Shown one piece after another: positions 35,107-45,299 of a stretch of 64,000 bases of DNA. Position numbers and translations under genes: made by a program. Source of the DNA: Phoebastria nigripes (taxonomy: Eukaryota > Chordata > Aves > Procellariiformes > Diomedeidae); the NCBI GenBank assembly GCA_035582835.1, contig JAYKAV010003086.1:46992-110991 (forward strand), given 5' to 3'. Each line of letters begins with the position of its first letter. Position 1 is the first letter of the stretch. The notes beneath the pieces are model-generated. The model was not told where the DNA came from, made no database searches, and saw nothing but the letters and a program-made list of their open reading frames with translations.

Positions 35107-35294
35107 CAATCCACCCTGTGACCACAGTCATGATTCGACTGGTTTCCTTGGAGTGGTGGTACAGTCACCTCTTGCCTCCAAAGTTAAAAGGGAGCGCAGA
35201 CTCGGTGAGTTCGGTGCTCACTGCGAATCATCATTTCTCAGTTGTTGAAGGTTGTATTGGAACATCAATTGTACAAACAGAGTCTAAAGGAACA

Positions 35295-35806
35295 TCAATT
35301 TACATGAACAGATTTCAAGGGAGTATACTCCATGGCTAATACAGACTTTGTTATTGCGTGCTTAACAAAACTTGTAACAATATAAATCACAACAATCACA
35401 ACTACAACCATTATCAGAGATTGGAGAAGGCTAGTTAGCCATCCTGACAAAGAAAACCCAAACATATAAAAAACTTTTCCCAACCAATTAGTCCCTAGTG
35501 CAGCAACAATTGCCTCTGAGTCCTTTGCTACTTTTTCATTTTGTTGATCTGGTCTTGAAGGGGTACTGACGTGTTCGGGATGTGGACACAGCACTCATCT
35601 GCCAATAGGTTGAGGACTCCACATACACCTTTCTCCTTTAACAGCATCACATCTAATACAGCTCGGTTTTGAATAGTCATTCTACTAGTATGTTGTAATT
35701 GATTATCTAATAGCCCCAAACTATCAGAGATGGCGTTGGCCAAGGCTGACAGCTGCAGACCCAATTCCAGAACAGCCTGCCAGTTCCATACCGGAGCAAC
35801 TCCCAT
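35295..35806 (-). pseudogene. Env transmembrane-subunit remnant of the provirus
   Basis: Minus-strand frame 35528-35806 has a heptad-repeat helix followed by QNRAVLDVMLLKEKG, resembling the conserved class I region of gamma-like retroviruses, and a cysteine cluster ending CC. Frame 35295-35594 carries a long hydrophobic membrane anchor (LIMVVVVIVVIYIVTSF). The two frames are offset from each other, so the subunit is broken. This supports a class I (gamma/epsilon-like) assignment. Confidence 0.7.
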
Positions 35807-35894
35807 CCCAAAAATTGATTCCAGCCATCATCCTACTTGTGTTGAGGCTTCCCACCACTCCTCCTGCAAGTCCCTTGGGCTGCAATCCCACCAA

Positions 35895-36712
35895 TTACGG
35901 CATGGATCCTCCCCAATAAATGGGACAGAGAGAGAGCAAAGCTAATGTGCAGGCCAGTCCTGGGATGGTTGGGTACAATCGGAAATACAGGTGGCAGTCA
36001 GAACATGCCCACGCTAAGTTAGGACGTGCAGAGACAAAGGCTGTTTGGCATGAACCTGGCATGGTAGTAAGGGGACAACAGTAATCTTTCTTACTACAAT
36101 CTAGGGCAGAAGGCCGTAAGTAACTGGTATTGCTACACAGGCAGCCCTGTACTAAAGCCTCCTGAGCAGGAGGATATAGCCATAACAGTGGCATTTCATC
36201 TATGTCTTTACACCTGATCTCTGTCTGGCAGTTCCAGAGCAGAGATTTCCCTACCAGGAATACCTTATCCTTTCCTCGTACCAGCTGGGCGCATGAGTGG
36301 ATCTGGCCCATGTGCAGTTGAGGGGGCAGTCCCATGAATTTCGATTATACACGCTGGGACATTCATTATTATCCTTTTCAGGGTGTTTGATGCACCATGA
36401 GGCATTTAATGGTTTTGTATACTGTAGGGAGAGGTCATCAGTGCTCCAGCAAGCACTATAGTCGGTAGCTCCCCATGGAATTTCGGGGCACGGTGTAGTG
36501 CCATTCCAGCTCCACCCCATGGCCTCGTGGGTAGGTTGAAGAATATAATCACATCTGGCATCCCATACTGAACTAGCATTCGCGCCCGGTGACCAACTGT
36601 AGACAATATAAGTACAGCCTCTTCGCTCGATCTTCCTAAATCTCCAACTATAATTATTATATTGCTCCCATGTGAGCTCGAGGGTTAGTGATATGTTAAA
36701 TGTCCTGCACAA
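35895..36712 (-). pseudogene. Env surface-subunit remnant of the provirus
   Basis: Overlapping minus-strand frames 36251-36712 and 35895-36335 are Cys- and Trp-rich, with several N-X-S/T glycosylation sequons (such as NASW, NCTW and NGTT), typical of a retroviral surface glycoprotein. A frame change near 36250-36335 breaks it. I describe it only as an old, damaged copy. Confidence 0.65.
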
Positions 36713-37233
36713 AAATTGGTAAAGGGTCTTCTGCTGACTTGGGTGTGGGCAGGCAAACTGTTACAGAGATTAAGTTCATCATTCAGGCAAATCCTACTAT
36801 CATTTTTGCTACCATATTGCTGTCCAGGTCCTGGTTGTTTCCATTGGTCACTGTCACCATTGCCAGTATGAGCACCAAGGCAGTCCGCTATTCCATTGTC
36901 CTGTAAGAAAACACAGAGCTGGGCTTAAACCCAGGCTGCAGGATTAGAAGTCAGGGATTATCCACCGAGCACTAATACGGTGGGTTTTTCTGCTCCTGAG
37001 GCTTCCCAGGCATGTAAGCCTCTGGGTTTTGCCAGGGTCATGGGTACAATGCCAATGGAGGATAGCTTCACCATTACAGGTTGGCCCATGTATATCTGTA
37101 GTGGGAACTGGTCCCTTTTATTGCCCAGTATAGGGTCGTCACCCATTGATGCTCCCATATGACAAAATGCTTGAATTTTGGGGTTTCCATAACTTCCCCA
37201 GCGGTTGTTAGCAATAAAGACTGCCTGTGGTAA
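36713..37233 (-). pseudogene. Integrase C-terminal / env leader region, degenerate
   Basis: Short minus-strand frames (36958-37158 and 37074-37268) continue from the integrase end and lead into env. They are interrupted by stops and frameshifts. No complete domain is visible. Confidence 0.45.
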
Positions 37234-37659
37234 TCATATGTCCCAGCTGTGGCGCAAGACATCGGCATGTCTTTTCATGAAACCATTGGTTCGTTCAACT
37301 ATACTGTTAGCCTGAGGATAACATGGTGTATGGAACACCCATTTGTTGCCTTCCCCTTGAGCCCAGTCTTGCACCACTGTGGCCATAAAATGCGACCCAT
37401 TATCACTTTGAATGCACTCGGGAGTGGGTAAAATACTAAACCACTTTCTTAACACTTGGACCATCATCCGCTTTTCTCCAGGTGGCCAAAGTTGAGTCCG
37501 AGCTATGGGACATTTTCCTGCTGCACCCGTCACCCCTATTACGTTTATAGCCTTTCTCAATGGTTTAATTCCTAACTCATCGGCTCGTTGCTTATTTAGA
37601 ACACTGATTCGGGCCTCTGTATCAATTAAGAACTCGAAACTTACTTGCTTCGGACCCAT
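37234..37659 (-). pseudogene. Protease-integrase fusion frame of the provirus (reverse transcriptase deleted)
   Basis: A single 141-codon minus-strand frame begins with a retroviral aspartic-protease segment (FLIDTEARISVL, where the active-site triad Asp-Thr-Gly is Asp-Thr-Glu). After about 60 residues it jumps to integrase core sequence with IQSDNGSHF (second catalytic Asp) and NSIVERTNGFMK (catalytic Glu). Reverse transcriptase, RNase H and the integrase N-terminus are absent. The fusion is in frame but cannot be a working enzyme: the protease triad is altered and truncated, and the integrase lacks its first Asp. Confidence 0.75.
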
Positions 37660-37771
37660 GGGGGTATGTGTATTAGGTTGTCAGCAGACCACTGGCAAGA
37701 ATTCACCTTGTGGAACGGGCAGCCCGAACCCCAAACTACAGCTTCTAGTTTCTTAACTCGTTCAGTTCCCC

Positions 37772-38817
37772 TCACAGGGACACGAAAGGGTTACTTGTGC
37801 CCGTGCTTTTGCGAGGGAGGGTGGTTGCCGGTGTTTTCCCTTGATCTTTGGTTTTCCCCTCTAGCAACTCCACCAGTTCCTGGATACGGTCGGTGGGCTG
37901 CCCGTGCAGCACCGCCCGGGGTACTCCCAGCGCTAGCGCTTTTCGCCGAAGGTCGTTCCTTCCCGGATCGTGGGCTCGATCCGGTCTGTCTCGGGAAGAT
38001 ACAGGCTCCCTACAGGTAGGCTGCCCGGAGTGGGGGTTTCGGCGGGCTTGCCGGGCCCTCCTGTTCCCGTCCGCGCCGCCGCCGGGATCCGCCCATCCCA
38101 TCTCGCGCCCGTGACTGACTGTCTCGTGTAACGTCTCCGCCCACATCAGCACGTGCACGGGCAGATTCTGAGGGTTCTATTGATTGTGTTCCACGGCCCT
38201 CTGGATCCTTCCTCTGAGAGACTGAACGTGTATTTTTAAGGCGTCCGGTCGCCCCCTAATGAGAGGTCTAAGGTGGCTGGGGTCCACCGGTGCAGCCACC
38301 AGTACCCCTTGCCGCCCCCTCCCATACACCGCCTGAACACACGCAGCCTTTTGTACTCCTTCCGCTAACACCGACAGCCTTTTTACTCGGATGGTAATGG
38401 GCTCCCCTCGCTCTTTGGGGTCCACACCCCCAGCCCAATAAGCCACTCAGGACGTGATCGACTGGTCGCCTCCCGGCCCGTCACTCAAAAAACCTCCGGG
38501 GTCCCAAAATCCCTGGCCTCATCATCGCTCAACAGTATCCCATCACCCCCCCGTTAGAGAGAGACACCACGACTACTCGGTTTCCGTTTCTCCCGGTCTG
38601 CGCGAAAACCTGGCTTGTAATTCACTGAGCTCGGGTCCCGTCCAGGGGGCGGTGCGGAGAGCGGTCGGGGGTTCCTGCATTGCAGGACCCGTGTGCCCCT
38701 CTGTTTTAAGAAGAGGTCGATCTTCTTTTTCATCCATTTCCTCCATTTCCTCAGAACTATTTTCATCAGGGTCTCCCCAGATGTCCCCATCCCAATCCTC
38801 GGGATCTGCGCCTGCAA
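37772..38817 (-). pseudogene. Remaining gag-like region of the provirus (broken)
   Basis: Minus-strand open frames 38554-38817, 38177-38446 and 37772-38158 are GC-rich and basic, with Arg/Pro-rich stretches and a segment around LIRGRPDALKIHVQSLRGRI that resembles retroviral capsid helices. I see no CCHC zinc knuckle, so nucleocapsid is either diverged or deleted. The large antisense open frame 38454-39251 on the plus strand reflects the GC bias and is not called. Confidence 0.5.
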
Positions 38818-39192
38818 TTAATTTTCAATTTGGACAGCACTGGGGGGTCTTGTCACTTGTGCTAGCAGGATCTCAGTTTTTTGTTCTGAAAGACACATCT
38901 GCTCTCTTTCTCTTTCCAGTTCTCCTTTTAAACAATCGATTTCTAACTGCTTCTTTAAATTGCTCTTTTCTAATATTCCGGAATAATTATAATGATCTTG
39001 CGCTCGAATTAAACAGGCACCCAGGATGGCACACATGGCCCCTTTACCTTTACCTTTTCAGTTATTTCCACGGCATTGTTCTACTCTCTCAGCGGCCGCT
39101 GCTGGGTCGAACCAGTTCTCCTTCGCCCGTTTTATACCTGGGGGAGAAGGGCTGCAGCCGTGCCTCTGTAATAATTCCTCTGTTGACACCAT
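38818..39192 (-). pseudogene. Gag-like leader/coiled-coil region of the provirus (broken)
   Basis: A first ATG overlaps the primer binding site and opens 44 codons before a TGA at 39058-39060. A second frame (38818-39036) then carries a strongly charged coiled-coil segment (KKQLEIDCLKGELEREREQM region) and stops. The pattern of a short open frame directly after the primer site followed by a coiled coil is seen in some avian gag-like genes, and the ENS-1/ERNI family is one possibility. There is no capsid or matrix motif that I can name. Frames are interrupted, so no product is expected from one reading frame. Confidence 0.55.
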
Positions 39193-39208
39193 CCTGCCAA
39201 CTACGCCA
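39191..39208 (-). other. Primer binding site resembling tRNA-Ser
   Basis: The minus strand reads TGGCGTAGTTGGCAGGAT six bases inside the 5' LTR. Its complement, ATCCTGCCAACTACGCCA, matches the 3' end of vertebrate tRNA-Ser(AGA/CGA family), which I recall as ATCCTGCCGACTACGCCA, at 17 of 18 positions including the terminal CCA. The serine assignment rests on memory of the tRNA sequence. Confidence 0.7.
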
Positions 39209-39266
39209 ATTTAATGTCGCGGAGGCTCACAAAATCAAATTAGGCAGATGATAGAAAAAAATAAAC

Positions 39267-39272
39267 TTTATT
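39267..39272 (-). promoter_or_regulatory. Poly(A) signal AATAAA in 5' LTR
   Basis: The minus strand reads TTTAAATAAAGTTTATT, with the same motif at the equivalent position of the other LTR (34592-34597). Confidence 0.55.
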
Positions 39273-39568
39273 TAAACCAAAATTGTTTAGCAGAAAACTA
39301 ACTAGAAATGAAGCTCATCAAAATTGTTCAACACTCTGACAACATCAGTAAACCACAGGTTCAGGATGGTGTACAAGGAATTAATACTACACNGCCATCT
39401 TTAGAAATGAGGATCCAAAATGTGCACAATCACTCACCTATATAAGATGAGGGCTCTCAACCTTGAGGAGTTTCCTTGGGCGGCGTCCCGACCCGAAGGG
39501 GAGAGTCCCCGACCACAGACCCGCTGCTCCGAGGAGGACCGGCTCAACTTGCCCTCTGGCAGGGCTCC

Positions 39569-39575
39569 ATTTATA
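39569..39575 (-). promoter_or_regulatory. TATA-like box in 5' LTR
   Basis: The minus strand reads GGGTATAAATGGAGCC within the LTR, a plausible core promoter. The AATAAA about 300 bases downstream in the same LTR (39267-39272) is correctly ordered for an LTR U3-R-U5 layout. Confidence 0.6.
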
Positions 39576-39788
39576 CCCTAGTCAAATCTGACCTGTGGTC
39601 AATTTTAATTGGCTGAGGGCCTTAACTTTCTTACTCCTCGCCCAAGGTGTATACATGACCCAAAGTGTGTATTTGACGGTTGGCACATGCCACCTTAAAG
39701 GGGCGAAGGTAAGGGCGAGAAAACTGAGGACGCTGTGGTCCTGATGCCCTCGGTCTCTCATCAGGGCGGGTGCACCTGCCACAGTAGG

Positions 39789-42700
39789 AATATGTTAAAT
39801 AAAACCACAGTACTAAGTAAAGTTTTTCAAATTCTTAATGTTTATATAGGACCATAAGATTACAGGCCATTACTGATTATTTCAAAGCTTTTCAATGTAT
39901 TTTAATATGAACTTACAACCTACATAGACAAGAGCAAATGAGACATGGCTTAGGAATTTTTTTCCCCTTCAAATAAGTAGCAACAGGACTGGCAGAATTG
40001 CTTCCTAAAGCTCTTCTTGAAATAAAACAGAATCATTTGGAAAATGCAACAGCATACCACTGGCACAAGGATAGGCACACACACAAACAGCCACAAGGAA
40101 TAGGAGCAAGAGATTCTCTTTCAGCTCGAGAATCAGTAAAAATGCACTATTACAAACAAGTCAAACTGAAAGAAGTCACTTCAACCACTTATTTTAAAAC
40201 TTCAGGAATCTCTTTTTTTTACCGGAGGCTGCAAAGTCAGAGTCCAACCTTTCTATAAAATATAGGAGAATGAGATTTCTCAAAGAAAAATGAAAGCTTT
40301 TCTTGAGGCTTTTAGTGCGCCCAGTCATGTGTATCAGTACATTCAGCAAACAGGTTACAAGTCAATGTCTGCCATTTATGGGAAGACAACCATAGCATGC
40401 AAGCAAAAACATTTGTATTTGCTTCTGAGAAGAAGTTTCGTCTTAAAAGCATTTTTTCCTGGCGAATGTAGGCAGTAGGCCTATTAAAAGGATTGTCTAG
40501 CACCCTTAGGACTGCAGTTAGAGATTGCTATGCATAACTGACATTGCTTAAGGGTCAGATAGGCTAAATAAATAAACAAACCTTCCCCAGGCACAAAGTG
40601 CTTCCTGGTATGGTAATGATACAAAGAATATACAGCCTTTTTATACATCTAACCCACGGAGCCCATAAAGGCTGATTTACAGAATTTCAGAAAGTTTGAA
40701 TGCATTCTGCCTGAAACTGAAGATTAAGATCTCAAATAAGACACTGCATGTTATTTCAGTTTTCAATAGTATACGCAGAAGTTCAAGCAAAAACCAAAAC
40801 AAACCAGCACATTCCTCTAGAGGAATATTTTAAACATTCTGCTGTGGAATTTTATTCAAGAGCTAAGGTAGACAATTCAACAGTAAGTGTTTCAATAAAG
40901 ATTTCCTCACCAACTGTAACTATTACTTAGAGTGTATTACAGGAATCAATTTATATTAAGTATGAGAAATCAGACCTACTGTACTAGAGGCCAAAACCAC
41001 ATTAGTTTTAAATACACTTTTCAATTAAAATTCTTTTAGGGAGGTAAGACCAAAACAAGGCTGTGTGTCCATGCAAACACTTTCCAACAGTCAACACTGT
41101 CACAGTGCAGCAGATCATACATGTTATTCCCAAGAACCCACAGGTCATGATGAATCAGAATGCATGAGCAGCAAAGCAGCCGAAACACATTGCCATACAC
41201 ACATTTCTAACAACTCCCAAACAGAAAAGCTTGGCTGTATGCTTTCTTCAGCATTGCTGCAACTGATGGGAAAATATATGTGTAGCAGAAGGAGTGATCT
41301 AAGTTATTAACAACCAAAAACTTCCCTTAAGCATAGAACTTTTGCACTTCATCTAGCATAGATTCCCGTTCCACAGCTGCAGCTCATCCTTGGAGTATCC
41401 TCAAAAGCTTGGGGAAAATAGATTAGATACAAGAGCAGTTAGAAGAAATAGGAGTAATCTGAAAAAAAAAGCAGGTCATATTTTTACAAAGTACTCCTTC
41501 CACACCAGTTATCACTTCATGAACTTCTGATCCAAAAAAGGTATTAGAATAGAAAAATCTGAGTGTGGAGAGTGAGACATAGTAGTATTAGTCAAGTACA
41601 GTATTCAAGTTTGAGTTATGATGTATCTTCTCCATTCCCAAAAGGGGGGAAAAAAAATTAATCAAGCAAACAAATTGTAAAAAGTACCCTTATTTCACAT
41701 TTCAGTGGCTAATCACCTTGTTTCTGGGTCTGACATCTAAGGGAAGAAAAGGAATCGGATTCATGACAACATTCAAATCTCTCAAAACAATTACATAAAT
41801 CTTCCAAGATGTAGTCACACAGAGAGGAATTTCAGCATTAACCTTCTAGCTCATACCAACAGAAAACAAACAGAGTAGAGATGGGAACAAAACTTCTTTT
41901 GTAAGACTTTAATTCTCCTTGTCAAACAATTGTTCCTAACATTACCTTTTATATTTCCCACCTATCATGTGGATGGAGGAGCAAGATGGGAGATCTCCAT
42001 ACCCTGATGCAGGCACCAGCATACATGCAAAGAATGTGCAATGCTCCCCTACGTGGCCATTCCCTCTGCATAAGGATTTCTCAGCTGATACAATTGATGT
42101 AGTGCAACGTCTACAAAGAAATAAAAGAATATATATTTGCAAATGCAGCTGGGCAGAACATGGAACACTTTCCCAGAAGAATCCATGCTAGAAGAGCATG
42201 ACACCCGCTGCTTCCCAGGCAGGACACAGTCATTTTGCTCTTACTGCTTATTTCACCATTTCTTCCTGCAGGACCTGCAAGCTCAGTACTCAGACTGTAA
42301 GAAGGCCCAGCTCCTCCTGAAAGTCTTGTGAGTGCAGGGGCGACTGAGAGCCCAGCAGAAGAGTTGGAGGTGGGGCTGACAGAGGCCTCTGCTGACCTGG
42401 TGCTGGGCAGGTCTAGCGAACCAGTGAAGATTCCGGAGCTCCTGTGGTGAATGAGGAAAATGTTGCTGAAGAAAGGTCCCAGGACTATGCTGCTCCCTGA
42501 ATCATCCAAAGTATTGGATGGGGTTCAGAGCACCTGTCAACATCAGATGGTTCGGGGGATTTGCCTGAAGGCGTAAGTGTGCTTTACAGCAGCAGCAGAA
42601 CTCCAGCTTCAGGGCCAAAGAGCAGTCACTACCCAGCCGCAAGTGTCCTGCACAGGGAAGCCCAAACACTCAGTTCCAGCTGAGCTGCACATGGATGTTT

Positions 42701-44077
42701 CAAAACACAACTCTGTCCACAAGCTCCATTTGCTCATCATTTTAAAAACAGATAAACACGAAAGTAAATAGGGAAATAGCTTATGCTACAGACTTGTGCA
42801 TCACTGAGGTCAAGCCTGAACATGCCACAGAATGGTGGTCTCTCATTTCCTCCATTTGAGAACTCTGTGTTACTGTACTTTGACTAATTAAACTTGTTTT
42901 AGTATCTTTTCAAGGTCTAAATCAACTTCATTGTTGGTAATAATTGTTTTGTATTTCCTTATATTTTCCAACCAGTGTCTTTACTCATTGCATTTCTTAT
43001 TAATTTTTTGAACACCCTGTATAAGGATCCTGGGAATAAAGAGATCTGTACTGAGACTTTCCTCCTCTGTTTAAGCTATAGATTCTTGACCATTTCAGTG
43101 TCTTCAGATTAAAAGATTCCAAATCTTCACAAAATTCAAGCTGCTGAGCTCTGTAGCACTGTAGCCCAACTGATTCCTGTATCCCATTACCAAAGTTTGT
43201 CTTCCTGCAAAACAGAACCTTTGTTATGGACAGTAAATTTCCCAGCTGGATTCCAGATGGGTGATGGTTAAATGTGACAAATTTACTTTCGGTTCTCCTG
43301 GAAACAGAACTCTCTTGTGAAAGCTCTTTCCTATTGTTTAACTCAAGCTAAATCAAGTCATGCTTCTTCAACCCAAAAATTTCCTAAAGAAGTCTCTTCT
43401 ATTATTCATCATAATCAAGTCTAAANTAGCAATCAATAAAGTTGGCTCAGCAATTCTTCAGTGAAAAAAAATTAGTGGAAATTTCATCCAGAAATGTCTG
43501 GATTAGGTATTATTAACAAAATTTGTTCTCTAACCTTTCTGGAAAATTCAAGTCTTCCATAATAATGACACTTCCTAGTAGTGTTAGAGGTATTCTCATC
43601 CATATCTGAAAACAGTTTAGCAGTCTAGATGAATGTTTAAATAATATTTCAGTGGAACCTGTCATCTTTCCCTGGACTCACACAGGTAGACTATGAAAAA
43701 CTATGCTTGATTGAAGTCATTCTATCAAAATGTTACCATACAGTATTATCTTCACCTTAAAGAGAAATCTTTAATCTTATTTAATCTAATCTTTAATTTA
43801 ATCTTGAAGATTAAATATTTCTCAACAGCATTTAGCAGTCAATATCCACATTCTCAGTACAATTATTACTTAGACCAGATTTCTCCATCTAGTCTGTCCT
43901 ACTCATAACTGGAGTTCTTGCCTTCTCAATGTAATAAAGCTAAACTGAAGATAGTGTAGCTACTTTCTCCATGCATTTCCCACAGGTTTCTTACCATTTC
44001 TCATGGAAAGCTATTCCAGAAGGCTATAACCTCAGGTCCTTTCAGGAGAATGATCTCATGGTTACAGCAGATAAATC
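39789..44077. other. Mostly non-coding; GC-richer coding-like patch at 42.2-42.7 kb
   Basis: No assignable gene. Around 42271-42720 the plus strand becomes GC-richer, and long peptide-like segments appear in more than one frame (see finding). The rest is AT-rich without recognisable elements. One N at about 43426. Confidence 0.4.
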
Positions 44078-44395
44078 ACAGAATCTTAGAAAAAGCTAGG
44101 TTGAAAGGGACCTCTGGGGGTCCAACCTCCTCAGGAGGAGGTCGAAGTTAGCTTCCAAGCTAGCTCAGGGCCTTGTCCAGTTGAGTGCTGAAAACCTGTA
44201 AGGACAGAGATTCCGTGACGTCTCTGGGCAACCTGTTTCTATGCTTGACCATTCTCATGGCGAAGAATTTTTTTCCTTATCAGAAAATGTCAGAATTTCT
44301 GTTGTTGCAACTTGTGCCAGTTACTTCTTGTCCTCTCGCTGTGCACTTTTGAAAGTGCCTGGGTCTATCTTATCCAAAGAACTCCCTTAAGGGAT
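44078..44395 (-). mobile_element. Old CR1 3'-end fragment, minus orientation
   Basis: The plus strand starts 'cacagaatcttagaaaaagc', then 'gaaagggacctctgggggtc' (the reversed CR1 3' end), and continues through the 'tctctgggcaacctgtttct' block to 'gaactcccttaaggg'. It is strongly diverged and no frame remains. Confidence 0.75.
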
Positions 44396-45299
44396 TTCTT
44401 TCAATAGCAATTCTTTCTAATTGTAATTAGATTTAAAACCCGCCCCTCCTCCCCGCAATTCTCTGCTTCCATATAGAACTGAATTGCTTTGTGATGCAAG
44501 GCAAGTTGTTATGAACACCCAACTCTCGATATATTCTCTGTATTTCGGTTTTCCAGCATGCTTGACATGTGTGGACAGTTCCCCTGGTCTGTGAAGTGCT
44601 AGAATTTAGGTATTCCACAGTTTCACAAGTAAGTGTATGTATGAAGAGGAGGAACAGCCGTGCACAAACATCTATGCAAGTCCTTTACCAGGTGGGAGAA
44701 AAGTTTATAGGATTTTTTGACCTCACCATGTCTTACATCTTCATTGGGAATACATAAGGAAAAACCGGAGTACAAGTGAAAATAAGTTCTTGTAAAATGG
44801 CAGTTTCACTGCCGAAGAGACAAGATGAACCTGTCTGGTGGCTTTCTCCTGAGAGAAGGCCTTCCTGTCCTCACAGCCACCATTTGTACTCACTTCATTA
44901 AGGATTTTGCCAAGCTTGAATATCTGTGTTGACGTGATTCCTTTGTGTGCGTAACATTATTTTCTTTGGAATTTAACTTTCAATACAAGTTTGTTACTAC
45001 TTTCTCAAAAGAAGAAGCTGCCACAGTTACATCTTTGGACTAGGCAATATGAGATGGAGTAGCAAGTACTAGAGGAGAGATGCACTTGTATATAATACAT
45101 CCTTGTATATCACATTTATTGCTAAGGTGTATTTATGGTAGCTAAACAGCAAAAAAAAAAAAATACATTTGTATGTTCAAAGGGTATCTTTCAGTATTTT
45201 TTGTGATTACAAGGAATAGTTTTGGATCTGAAAATTAAAACATTGCAAATTATCAGAAAGATACTACAGTTTATTTTCATCACTTACAGTGAGTTAGAA
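44396..45299. other. Unique spacer containing the shared 65-bp block
   Basis: Between two CR1 fragments. Contains 44882-44946, the inverted counterpart of 19051-19115. No gene seen. An A-run lies near 45151. Confidence 0.5.
44882..44946 (+). repeat. 65-bp segment shared, inverted, with 19051-19115
   Basis: Matches the reverse complement of 19051-19115 with about one substitution and a one-base length difference. Here it lies 1.54 kb before the 842-bp repeat arm. At the other locus the gap is 141 bp and filled with a different CR1 piece. Confidence 0.75.

Larger units (their letters stand above)
39215..39783 (-). repeat. 5' LTR of the provirus (569 bp)
   Basis: Partner of 34540-35106. On the minus strand it starts TGTGGCAGGTGC and ends GACA, followed after six bases by the primer binding site, so transcription would run leftward. 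One N at 39393. Confidence 0.92.
34535..39788 (-). mobile_element. Endogenous retrovirus, minus orientation, internally deleted, two LTRs and GTAGG target duplication
   Basis: Paired LTRs (34540-35106 and 39215-39783) flank degenerate gag-like, protease/integrase and env segments, all reading on the minus strand. GTAGG occurs directly outside both LTRs (34535-34539 and 39784-39788), confirming a single integration. Total length is about 5.25 kb, too short for a full provirus: most of pol, including reverse transcriptase and RNase H, is missing. All reading frames are broken or mutated. The pol and env character suggests a gamma/epsilon-like class I element. Known avian relatives could include the chicken ENS-1/Soprano family, but this was not verified. 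Confidence 0.93.

Noticed and set aside
38454..39251. 265-codon plus-strand open frame
   Set aside because: It is antisense to the GC-rich gag-like region of the minus-strand provirus and spans into the LTR junction. No family motif.
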